DNA of 64,000 bases from an uncultured Prevotellaceae bacterium. GTDB lineage: Bacteria > Bacteroidota > Bacteroidia > Bacteroidales > Bacteroidaceae. The notes beneath the pieces are model-generated. The model was given only the letters and a program-made list of their open reading frames with translations. It did not search any database and was not told the origin of the DNA. The position numbers were made by a program, and so were the translations under genes. Of the stretch, positions 48,491-56,708 are shown one piece after another. Each line of letters starts with the position of its first letter. Position 1 is the first letter of the stretch. The stretch spans positions 1 to 64,000 of the forward strand of contig CADCCB010000015.1 in the NCBI GenBank assembly GCA_902799905.1, in the 5' to 3' direction.

Positions 48491-48633
48491 TATATACGGC
48501 ATTATAAAACAAAATCCAAAATGCCTATGGGCAGATAAACATATAATAAGGATATATAGGAACTTAAGCGTCCGCTTGAATCTGCTTCCCTTAATTCGCC
48601 AAAAACCTTTGCATTCTACGTATTATTGCATAG

Positions 48634-50268
48634 ATGATGAGCAACAGCGATTCAGAATCGTCTTTTTTTCAGGTACCCACCTCGCATCAGGCTGAAACGG
48701 TACAGCGACTGAAGCCTGGTACGGGCAGTCGTCAGCACGCCTTCTATAAGGTGTGTCGTGATGGCGCGTATTTTTTTCTCAAGGCTTTGAATCCTGAATT
48801 TCTGCACCTTACTTTCTATCGCGAAATTATGCGTAAGGAGCATGCCTTGGGTGCTTCGCTCCATTCAGAATATATTGTAGCCTATCATGAGTTTACTGAT
48901 ACTCCAGATGAGTGCAGCGTGCTAATGGATTACGTGAGTGGCACCACACTCTCTGACTTCGTGGAGCAGCAACCTGATTATTTCGCTCGTCCTGAACACC
49001 TGCGCAAGTTGCTGCGGCAGTTGTGCCTAGCTTTGCATGAATTACACAGCCATCAGGCATTGCATCTGGACTTGAAACCGTCGAACATCATGCTCACCAG
49101 CGTGAACAACGACGTGCGGTTGATAGATTTGGGTTGTTGCTATATGGATGCCCGTCCTGATCTGATGGGGCAGACTGCCACTTATGCCGCACCCGAACAG
49201 CGCGATGGTAGTTACGAAGTAGATGCCCGTACTGATATCTATGCCGTGGGCAAGATACTAGAAGAGTTGGCTCCTAAGCAGTTGTTCTACCAAAAAATAG
49301 TGGCTCGCTGCCTAAAGGAGCGCAAGGAAGACCGTTTTCAATCAGTCGAGGAACTGCTGTTGCTGTTGGATGAATCGAAGAGTAGTGTAAGCAGGGCTTG
49401 GCTGCTGTTGCCAGCGCTATTGTTGCTTTTGTTGGCGCTGCTATACAATTGGCGCAACAATAGCGGCCGTTTTGCCATTGCCGATGGCACCGAGTTTGTT
49501 GATACCACCTGTCTCGACACCTTCTATCTTCGTGTGGTTTCGGCTGCCGACCACTCAGCGGCTGTGATACCTGCGCCTGAGGATGGATTCCCCTACGAAA
49601 AAGATATCGTGATACCCGAATCGGTTAGCTTTCGTGGTCAGATCTTTTATATCCGTGAGATAGCAGCCAATGCCTTCCGTGAATGCTCGCTCATCACCAA
49701 TATCCATATTCCGCCCACTATCACAACCATTCATAATAGCGCCCTGCGCAACTGCTGTCGCATTACGGGGCTTTATCTGCCCCCTTCGTTGCGCAATCTG
49801 TATTATGAGCCCTTTGCCAGTTGCCGCAGTCTTACCAATGTCAGTTGGCCGGCATCGGCAACCATGGTGCCTCGCAACTGTTTTGTGGCGTGTGTATCGC
49901 TGCGAGTCATCAATCTGCCAGAAGGTGTTATTTCCATAGGTCAGGATGCCTTTGCTGGTTGCGACAGTCTGGTGGATGTGCAATTGCCCAATACCATTCA
50001 GCGCATAGGTCGTGGCGCTTTTTATCAATGCCGCTCCCTACGCACCATCACGCTTCCTGCCCATGTCAAAGTGTTAGGCGAATATCTGTTCTATAAGTGT
50101 GAATCGCTAGAGGAGGTTAAGGTGCTGGCTTCCGAGCCGCCTGCTATCTCTACTATTGTAGATAGCTCTTTCCATGGCATGGTTCGTGTGCCAGCGAGGT
50201 CGTTGGTAGCCTATCAAAACGCAAAAGGATGGAGCAAGCTCAACCTTCAGCCAATTGAAGAAAAATAA
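48634..50268 (+). CDS. Transmembrane Ser/Thr kinase with extracytoplasmic LRR domain
   Basis: The 544-residue product has an N-terminal eukaryotic-like kinase domain (about residues 24-248): Lys50 in FFLKAL, catalytic Asp146 in HLDLKPSN, metal Asp165 in DLG (for DFG) and APEQ in the activation segment. A transmembrane helix follows (about 255-272), then a C-terminal half made of BspA-type LRR_5 repeats (about 330-525, for example VISIGQDAFAGCDSLVDVQLP). The kinase is cytoplasmic and the LRRs would be outside the inner membrane, in the reverse order of plant receptor kinases. It is convergent with, and 3 bases from, an HTH-type gene. Confidence 0.88.
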   Translation: MMSNSDSESSFFQVPTSHQAETVQRLKPGTGSRQHAFYKVCRDGAYFFLKALNPEFLHLTFYREIMRKEHALGASLHSEYIVAYHEFTDTPDECSVLMDYVSGTTLSDFVEQQPDYFARPEHLRKLLRQLCLALHELHSHQALHLDLKPSNIMLTSVNNDVRLIDLGCCYMDARPDLMGQTATYAAPEQRDGSYEVDARTDIYAVGKILEELAPKQLFYQKIVARCLKERKEDRFQSVEELLLLLDESKSSVSRAWLLLPALLLLLLALLYNWRNNSGRFAIADGTEFVDTTCLDTFYLRVVSAADHSAAVIPAPEDGFPYEKDIVIPESVSFRGQIFYIREIAANAFRECSLITNIHIPPTITTIHNSALRNCCRITGLYLPPSLRNLYYEPFASCRSLTNVSWPASATMVPRNCFVACVSLRVINLPEGVISIGQDAFAGCDSLVDVQLPNTIQRIGRGAFYQCRSLRTITLPAHVKVLGEYLFYKCESLEEVKVLASEPPAISTIVDSSFHGMVRVPARSLVAYQNAKGWSKLNLQPIEEK

Positions 50269-50270
50269 GA

Positions 50271-50837
50271 TTATTTGCGAACAGAAAAAGCCACACCGTG
50301 TTCTTTTCCGCAGATATAGTTGCCTATCAGTTCGCCGTCTCTTACCAATGAGAAGAGCGTCAGCGGTGTGTTTTCTACGATATGCTGACAGTGGCAAGTA
50401 TCGCCTGGGCGCAATTTGCTGCCTATCGATTCTACAACAGTAAGCAAATCATCGCCTTCATAGCGCATGGTAACGATGCGATCGGGCATCCAACGTATGA
50501 TGACGTGGCTGCCTACGCTCAGTTCTTTTAGATACAGGTTGCGATAAGCCAAGTTGCCGCTTTCATCACCCTCTTCAAGGTTTGTCTGACAGAAAGATAC
50601 CCAGTTTTGGAAACCCACAAATACGGCAAGGATATCAAGCGTGGTCACTCGTACCTTGTAGTCCACATTGTCCTTGTCCACATAGCCCCAGAAACGTTTT
50701 AGCGTAGACAGACTCAATTGTTGTCCCGTCTTTAGCAGTATCTGTTGCTGTAGCATTTCAAAGTCCTTGGGCGTCTTTACACTGATGCCCAGAACTAGTT
50801 CCGTCAGGTGTCTTAACTCTTCCTGTTTCTTTTCCAT
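50271..50837 (-). CDS. HTH-like regulator of the Bacteroidales kinase-linked type
   Basis: The 188-residue cytoplasmic protein has an N-terminal helical domain (about residues 10-75: KTPKDFEMLQQQILLKTGQQLSLSTLKRFWGYV, then VTTLDILAVFVGFQNW). This looks like a degenerate lambda-repressor-like fold in which the helix-turn-helix is formed around LSLSTLKRFWGY. The C-terminal half is beta-rich (GSHVIIRWMPDRIVTMRYEGDD, HCQHIVENTPLTLFSLVRDGE) and may bind a ligand. ATG 50837 is supported by a TACTTTTG promoter 28 bases upstream on the minus strand. It is adjacent to the membrane kinase gene and may be its target; that is inference. Confidence 0.6.
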   Translation of the reverse strand: MEKKQEELRHLTELVLGISVKTPKDFEMLQQQILLKTGQQLSLSTLKRFWGYVDKDNVDYKVRVTTLDILAVFVGFQNWVSFCQTNLEEGDESGNLAYRNLYLKELSVGSHVIIRWMPDRIVTMRYEGDDLLTVVESIGSKLRPGDTCHCQHIVENTPLTLFSLVRDGELIGNYICGKEHGVAFSVRK

Positions 50838-50864
50838 TTTATAAGGAAATACGCTATTTAACTG

Positions 50865-50967
50865 CAAAAGTACACATTTCTTCTTATTTGTGCAAGAATG
50901 AAGACGAAAAGAACCAAATAAGAACTAATATTAGGAATGGTTTACAAATGGAAAATGATTAACTTTG
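50865..50967. promoter_or_regulatory. Divergent promoters of HTH-like and BspA-like genes
   Basis: TACTTTTG on the minus strand (50865-50872) and TAACTTTG on the plus strand (50960-50967) face away from each other across about 90 A/T-rich bases. The plus-strand leader carries AAAAGGAG (51016-51022), an unusually clear Shine-Dalgarno sequence for this genome. Confidence 0.6.
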
Positions 50968-51024
50968 CCGCGTTTTTTTGAATTGTATTATTAATAAGTA
51001 AAAACAAAATTATAAAAAGGAGTA

Positions 51025-53859
51025 ATGAAAAAGAGCACTTTATTCTTATTGGCTATGCTTTGCAGTATTTCCGCAAAGGCAGTTATTGGAGACACATTCA
51101 CAGAAGAGTACAATGGTATAGTGATGAAATTTCGCTATACGGACAACACTGGGAAAAAAGTGGAGTTAGGAACTGGTACCACATATAATGCTTTTTATTC
51201 AGGAAATATCAACGGAAACCATTCTAATCCCACAGGAGTCATTCACATACCGCAAAGGGTTAAAGTGGCTACCAATGAAGATTATGTCACAGTTGTAGGC
51301 ATAGGTGACTATGCTTTTAACAATTGTAGTGGCATTACTGAAGTTGTCTTTGATGGTTATACGATTAGTCAAATAAACTATCCGTCAGAAATCACCTATA
51401 TCGGTACAGGAACCTTTAACAATTGTACTTCTTTGACAACAATAGATTTCAGTCGGATTACTTCCATTGGTTACCAATCTTTTTCAAGTTGTACGGGGTT
51501 AACGTCTGTAACTCTTTCTGGTGCAACATCCATCGGGGAAGAGGCGTTCACTGGCTGCACCAACCTTACAAGCGTTTCGTTTGGTCTCAATAATACAGTT
51601 TTGCAATCAATAGCGCAAGGCGCATTTTATAATACAGGTATTACCTCTATCTCGATTCCGGCCTCAGTAACGAGTATTGGTGGTGGCGCATTTGCCAGTG
51701 GTCATCTTACCTCTATGAGTGTTGTTCAGGGAAATCAAAACTATAGAATAGTTAACAGTTGTCTTTTCGACACATCAGACAATCTTGTTCAAGCTACTGT
51801 CAATGCTGCTAGCATACCAGATATTGCCACCTCAATTGGTGCTTACGCATTCTATAAAAACACCCAAATCACGTCAGTGACCATTCCTCACGATTTTGGA
51901 AGTATCGGTGAATATGCATTTTGTAACTGCACGAATCTGGCTTCGGTCACATCATATAAAATCACAGTTCCGTATGTCCGTCAGGCTTTCTCCGGTATTT
52001 CCTCCACAGCGACTTTAACCATACCCAATGGAACAACTAGTGATTACACCAGTAACGGATGGCAGAGTAGTCACTTCGGGGGCGGTATCAACGAAACTGA
52101 AGCCGCTACTCTTGTGGCTGACAATAAATCTATCACTTATGGTGAAGCATTACCGACTTATACCTATCGTAAGACGGCAGGTGAGACCGTATATGGAACA
52201 CCAAGTCTGACATCTACCGCCACATCGAATTCTAACGTAGGAAACTATACAATTACCATTGCAAAAGGCAGTGTGGAGAACAAGAATGTTACATACACAA
52301 ATGGCACTCTGACCATCAATAAGGCACCGCTCACCATTACCGCAAAGAATTATACTATTAAGAAAGGAGACCCGCTACCATCCTTTGGCGTTGATTATTC
52401 TGGCTTTGTGAAGAATCAGACAAATGGTTCATTGTCAACCCAGCCAACTGTGGCGTGTTCTGTTAATTCGTCGGAGACTCCTGGCGTTTACACTCTCACT
52501 CCCAGCGGAGCTGCTGCTACCAACTATAGTATGAACTATGTGACAGGAACGCTCTCGATTCTTGACGACACCTTCACGGCAAACACTGTTGAAGGCGTGC
52601 CCGTTGAATATAAGGTATTAACCACGAACACAGTTGCTGTTGGCGATGGTGTTAGCATGGAGCATGTTGCAATTCCTACAAACACAGAGGGAACTGTCAC
52701 TATACCAACAACTGTCACCCATAATGAGCGTGAGTTGACTGTGGTAGAACTCTCATACCGCGCATTTTACGACTGCGACAAGGTGACAGCCTTTAATCTG
52801 CCTAATACGATTACAACTATTGGCGGTGCAGCACTCTCTGGCTGTAGCGGCTTGACCACATTCTCTTTCCCGAGTTCTGTTACGTCAATCGGTATGCAAG
52901 CATTTTATGGGACATCATTGACAACAGTCACCGTTCCTGCTACTGTCACGTCAATTGGATATGATGCCTTTGGTAGCAAGACAATAGGTAGCCTCTCTGT
53001 CGCATCAGGTAATACTAACTATACAGCATCAAACAATGCTATTATTGAGAAAGCAACGAATAAACTTGTTCAGGGATGTAAGAATACTGTCATCCCCAAC
53101 ACCGTGAGTGCTATTGAGGATTGGGCCTTTGTTAATACAGGCATCGAGAGTCTGACCATTCCCACTTCTGTTACTACGTTCGGTGGCATTCACATATTCG
53201 ACAATGAGCTGACAAGTCTCTACATTCCTCACAATTTGTGTAACATCAATCTGGGAGTTGAGAATTCCGTACTGAAGCCATATATTAAACCAGCGCAAAC
53301 ATACGCCACTTTCGCCTGTGCAAAGGATATTGATTTTAGTGAGGCTACAGGTCTGAAAGCCTATGCGGCAAAAAGCTATAGCAACGGAATATTGACGCTG
53401 AAAGCTGTGACTGCTGCCAAAGCAGGTGAAGGCCTTGTATTGAAAGTGGATGAGGCTGGCGTTCCATATAGTTTTAATGTCCCAAGCACTACACCTGCCA
53501 CTATCGATAACTTACTGATTGGTGTTACTGAAGCACAAGTAATCGCGGAGACCACAGGTGACTACACCAACTTTATTCTGACGAATGGTAGTACAGGCAT
53601 CGGCTTTTATAAGACTTCTGGCGGAACTATCGAAGCAGGCAAGGCTTATCTGCAACTTCCCACTGTTAGTTCTGCACGTGATATCACAATAAACTTTGTT
53701 GACGATGATGTCGCAGGCATTTCTGAAATGAACTGTGAAAAACTTGATGTCTCGAATACAGCTGTCTATAATCTGAAAGGTCAGCGCTTGCAGAGTACAG
53801 CCGGTATTCGCCAGAGTGGCATCTATATTGTAAATGGAAAGAAAATAGTTGTTAAATAA
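51025..53859 (+). CDS. BspA-like leucine-rich repeat surface protein
   Basis: The 944-residue secreted protein has a signal peptide (about residues 1-19, SAKA). A first block of LRR_5 repeats (about 90-350: IGTGTFNNCTSLTTI, IGEEAFTGCTNLTSV) is followed by two MBG-type immunoglobulin-like modules (about 355-510: ITYGEALPTYTY, LTITAKNYTIKKGDPLPSF). A second LRR block (about 570-745) and a C-terminal tail ending GIYIVNGKKIVVK after YNLKGQR complete it. That tail is common on Prevotella surface proteins. The gene is clearly more A/T-rich than its neighbours, a sign of transfer. BspA proteins bind host matrix or other bacteria. Confidence 0.9.
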   Translation: MKKSTLFLLAMLCSISAKAVIGDTFTEEYNGIVMKFRYTDNTGKKVELGTGTTYNAFYSGNINGNHSNPTGVIHIPQRVKVATNEDYVTVVGIGDYAFNNCSGITEVVFDGYTISQINYPSEITYIGTGTFNNCTSLTTIDFSRITSIGYQSFSSCTGLTSVTLSGATSIGEEAFTGCTNLTSVSFGLNNTVLQSIAQGAFYNTGITSISIPASVTSIGGGAFASGHLTSMSVVQGNQNYRIVNSCLFDTSDNLVQATVNAASIPDIATSIGAYAFYKNTQITSVTIPHDFGSIGEYAFCNCTNLASVTSYKITVPYVRQAFSGISSTATLTIPNGTTSDYTSNGWQSSHFGGGINETEAATLVADNKSITYGEALPTYTYRKTAGETVYGTPSLTSTATSNSNVGNYTITIAKGSVENKNVTYTNGTLTINKAPLTITAKNYTIKKGDPLPSFGVDYSGFVKNQTNGSLSTQPTVACSVNSSETPGVYTLTPSGAAATNYSMNYVTGTLSILDDTFTANTVEGVPVEYKVLTTNTVAVGDGVSMEHVAIPTNTEGTVTIPTTVTHNERELTVVELSYRAFYDCDKVTAFNLPNTITTIGGAALSGCSGLTTFSFPSSVTSIGMQAFYGTSLTTVTVPATVTSIGYDAFGSKTIGSLSVASGNTNYTASNNAIIEKATNKLVQGCKNTVIPNTVSAIEDWAFVNTGIESLTIPTSVTTFGGIHIFDNELTSLYIPHNLCNINLGVENSVLKPYIKPAQTYATFACAKDIDFSEATGLKAYAAKSYSNGILTLKAVTAAKAGEGLVLKVDEAGVPYSFNVPSTTPATIDNLLIGVTEAQVIAETTGDYTNFILTNGSTGIGFYKTSGGTIEAGKAYLQLPTVSSARDITINFVDDDVAGISEMNCEKLDVSNTAVYNLKGQRLQSTAGIRQSGIYIVNGKKIVVK

Positions 53860-53869
53860 AAATACTGTT

Positions 53870-54034
53870 ATGAAAAGATATAATAAGCCTACAATCAATG
53901 TTATTAAAGTAAAAGGTCAAAAGCTTATGCTTGAAAGTTCTATGTCGATGAATGTATATTCCTCGGAAACACACAATGCTTCAGAAAGTTTTAGCAGAAG
54001 CTCGGATAATCGTTGGGAGGACGATGATTATTAG
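53870..54034 (+). CDS. 54-residue acidic-tailed peptide
   Basis: A small gene lies 10 bases after the BspA-like gene. The peptide starts MKRYNKPTINVIKVKGQKLML, followed by a Ser-rich middle (ESSMSMNVYSSETHNASESFSRSS) and an acidic end (RWEDDDY). Prevotella and Bacteroides often encode such peptides with a conserved KxYxKPxIxV start and variable tail next to surface proteins. It has no signal peptide. A leader-plus-core precursor or a secretion partner is possible. The function is unknown. Confidence 0.6.
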   Translation: MKRYNKPTINVIKVKGQKLMLESSMSMNVYSSETHNASESFSRSSDNRWEDDDY

Positions 54035-54074
54035 TGTATTCCCTTGCTCTCAATGAGCAAATAACCCAATATAT

Positions 54075-54112
54075 ACAAGACCTCAACTGCTTCATGCTGT
54101 ATGAGGTCTTGT
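54075..54112 (+). terminator. Hairpin after the small peptide gene
   Basis: Perfect 11-bp arms ACAAGACCTCA (54075-54085) and TGAGGTCTTGT (54102-54112) enclose a 16-base loop. The T-run is poor, so it may be an mRNA-stabilising or Rho-assisted end. Confidence 0.6.
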
Positions 54113-54237
54113 GTTGTCAGAACATTAGGGTATCTATTTCTGTTGAAGACATCTGCTAGATTCCCACCGCAGTCATCCACTGTCTGAAACACAACGAGGT
54201 GTATCACTTGCCCAAGCGTACTCTGTCATTGTCTGAT

Positions 54238-54525
54238 GTTTTTCGTAACTTTGCCATCAAAGATGGCGAACTTACTCCGTCTTGACAAAAAAAGAAACGA
54301 GTTTCTTTTTTTGGGCTCGACTTTTCGTAATTTTGGCTTCGCCGAACTTCTTGGACAAGCCAAGCGAAACAAGTTTCGAGTCCTATGCACTCAGAAAAGC
54401 GAAAATATATTTGGCTTTTCTTTCGTTTTTTCGTAACTTTGCCATCAAAGATGGCGAACTTACTCCGTCTCGACAAAAAAAGAAACGGGTTTCTTTGTTT
54501 TGTGCTCGACTTTTCGTAATTTTGC
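54238..54525 (+). repeat. Duplicated promoter/hairpin block upstream of the acyl-CoA synthetase
   Basis: Two near-identical units of about 100 bases (54238-54335 and 54425-54525) each contain TAACTTTG (54246-54253; 54434-54441), the hairpin GCCATCAAAGATGGC, an AAAGAAAC/GTTTCTTT hairpin between A- and T-tracts (12-bp arms in unit 1), and a second box TAATTTTG (54328-54335; 54517-54524). The last box is the likely promoter of the synthetase. Between the units is TTCTTGGACAAGCCAAGCG, also found in variant form near 21853. Confidence 0.75.
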
Positions 54526-54552
54526 AGCAGAAAGACCTAAAACTATGGAAAT

Positions 54553-56634
54553 ATGATTAACAAACAACTGTTGCAACCAGAGAGCATCGTAGTCATCGGT
54601 GGCTCGAACAATGTGCATAAACCTGGTGGGGCTGTGGTGCGTAACCTGATGCAGGGCGGCTATGAAGGCACGCTACGAATAGTCAACCCCAAGGAGGACG
54701 AGGTACAGGGCATCAAGGCCTTCCACGATGCACGTGAGTTGCCACCCACCGACTTGGCCATCCTGGTTGTGGCGGCCAAGTATTGTCCAGACTACGTGGA
54801 ACTGCTGGCGAAGGAGAAAAGTGTGCGTGCGTTCATTATTATATCAGCAGGATTCAGCGAGGAGACCCACGAGGGGGCATTGCTGGAACAGCGCATCTTG
54901 GACACCTGCGAGCAGTATGGCTGTGCGCTGATAGGTCCTAACTGCATCGGCCTGCTGAACCGTTGGCATCATTCCGTCTTCACCAAACCTATTCCGCACC
55001 TGGATCCCAAGGGCGTGGACTTCATCAGCGGCTCGGGAGCCACAGCAGTCTTCATCTTGGAGAGTGCCGTGACCAAGGGCCTTCCGTTTAACTCGGTGTG
55101 GAGCATAGGCAACGGCAAGCAGATAGGCATTGAGACGGTACTGGAGTATATGGACGAGAACTTCGATGCTGAGCGCGACTCGAAGGTGAAGTTGCTCTAT
55201 ATAGAGAACATCACCGACCCCGACAAACTGCTCTTCCACGCAACGAACCTCATACGCAAGGGCTGTCGCATAGCGGCCATCAAGGCTGGCTCGAGCGAGA
55301 GTGGCAGTCGTGCAGCCAGCAGTCATACTGGTGCTATCGCCTCAAGTGACTCGGCCGTTGAGGCTCTCTTCCGCAAGGCAGGCATCGTGCGTTGCTTCGG
55401 TCGTGAAGAACTGACAACCGTGGGGTGTATCTTTAAGGTAACTGAGAACGGAGAACTGAGATCCCTCAGTTCTCAGTTAAGAGTCGCAATCGTCACCCAC
55501 GCCGGCGGACCGGGCGTGATGCTCACAGATGCGCTGTCGAAGGGTGGTATGCTGGTGCCTCCCATCACGGGGCAGCAGGCCGAAGAACTGAAGGCGAAAC
55601 TTTTGCCGGGCAGCAGCGTGGCCAATCCCATCGACATACTGGCAACAGGAGGTGCGGAGCATCTGGCCCTTGCCATCGACTTTTGTGAGCAGATGCCAGA
55701 TATTGATGCCATCATGGTCATCTTCGGCACGCCTGGTCTAGTGAAGATCTTCGAGGCCTATGACGTGCTACACAAGAAAATACTGGAGTGCCGCAAGCCC
55801 ATCTTCCCCATCCTGCCCAGTGTGAGCACGGCCGGGCCTGAGGTGCAGGAGTTCCTGAGGCGTGGCCACGTGAACTTTAGCGACGAGGTGACACTGGCCA
55901 CAGCCCTTACTCAAGTGATGAAGACACCGGCTCCAGCCGAGCAGAACGTGGTTGTGAACGGTGTCGATGTGCCCCGCATAAGAAGAATCATCGACAGCAT
56001 ACAGACCCTCAACGGGTGGGTCGACCCACCCGTTGTTCACGACTTGCTTGCTGCTGCCGGCATACCGACGGTGCCGGAGTTCGTGAGTGCAGACAAGGAT
56101 GAGATTTGTGCCTTTGCCGAGAAATGCGGCTATCCTGTGGTGGCCAAGGTGGTTGGACTGGTGCATAAGAGCGATGTGGGTGGCGTTGCCCTCAACATTC
56201 GTTCGAAGGAGGTACTACAGGCTGAGTTCGACCGCATGATGCAGATTCCTGATGCCACTGCCGTGATGGTGCAGAAGATGCTGAGGGGCACTGAACTCTT
56301 CTTAGGCGCAAAGTACGAAGAGCGTTTTGGTCATGTGGTGCTCTGTGGCCTGGGCGGAATCTTCGTCGAGGTGTTACGCGACGTGTCATCAGGATTGGCT
56401 CCGCTGAGTTATGAGGAGGCCGATTCGATGATTCGTTCTTTGCGCGCCTATAAGATATTAAAAGGCACGCGTGGGCAAAAGGGCATCAATGAGCGTAAGT
56501 ATGCAGAAATCATCGTGCGGCTCAGTACGCTGCTGCGTTTCGCCACCGAGATCAAGGAGATGGATATCAACCCGCTGTTGGCCGACGGAAACGATGTCAT
56601 TGCCGTCGATGCCCGCATCAGGGTGGAGAAATGA
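54553..56634 (+). CDS. ADP-forming acetate/acyl-CoA synthetase, alpha-beta fusion
   Basis: The 693-residue enzyme converts acyl-CoA, ADP and phosphate to acid, CoA and ATP, giving substrate-level ATP from fermentation. Order: CoA-binding domain (SIVVIGGSNNVHKPGG, residues about 11-26), succinyl-CoA-synthetase-like domain (LIGPNCIGLLN; phosphohistidine in RAASSHTGAIASSD about residue 260), and a C-terminal ATP-grasp domain (about 490-690; VAKVVGLVHKSDVGGV, MDINPLLADG). The beta part follows the alpha part in one chain. Two perfect palindromes lie within the gene at 55451-55474 and 56010-56035, both outside the conserved cores. Arylacetyl-CoA from the Ior/Paa genes is a possible substrate. Confidence 0.92.
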   Translation: MINKQLLQPESIVVIGGSNNVHKPGGAVVRNLMQGGYEGTLRIVNPKEDEVQGIKAFHDARELPPTDLAILVVAAKYCPDYVELLAKEKSVRAFIIISAGFSEETHEGALLEQRILDTCEQYGCALIGPNCIGLLNRWHHSVFTKPIPHLDPKGVDFISGSGATAVFILESAVTKGLPFNSVWSIGNGKQIGIETVLEYMDENFDAERDSKVKLLYIENITDPDKLLFHATNLIRKGCRIAAIKAGSSESGSRAASSHTGAIASSDSAVEALFRKAGIVRCFGREELTTVGCIFKVTENGELRSLSSQLRVAIVTHAGGPGVMLTDALSKGGMLVPPITGQQAEELKAKLLPGSSVANPIDILATGGAEHLALAIDFCEQMPDIDAIMVIFGTPGLVKIFEAYDVLHKKILECRKPIFPILPSVSTAGPEVQEFLRRGHVNFSDEVTLATALTQVMKTPAPAEQNVVVNGVDVPRIRRIIDSIQTLNGWVDPPVVHDLLAAAGIPTVPEFVSADKDEICAFAEKCGYPVVAKVVGLVHKSDVGGVALNIRSKEVLQAEFDRMMQIPDATAVMVQKMLRGTELFLGAKYEERFGHVVLCGLGGIFVEVLRDVSSGLAPLSYEEADSMIRSLRAYKILKGTRGQKGINERKYAEIIVRLSTLLRFATEIKEMDINPLLADGNDVIAVDARIRVEK

Positions 56635-56653
56635 GCAATATACAAGAATCTTC

Positions 56654-56684
56654 TTTGCTGTTACGAAAAAAAAGATTACCTTTG
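56654..56684 (+). promoter_or_regulatory. Complete -33/-7 promoter
   Basis: TTTG (56654-56657), 19 bases and TACCTTTG (56677-56684) plus C lie 24 bases before the ATG of the outer-membrane protein gene. Confidence 0.75.
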
Positions 56685-56708
56685 CAGCGTTTTTTAATAG
56701 GAATGATT

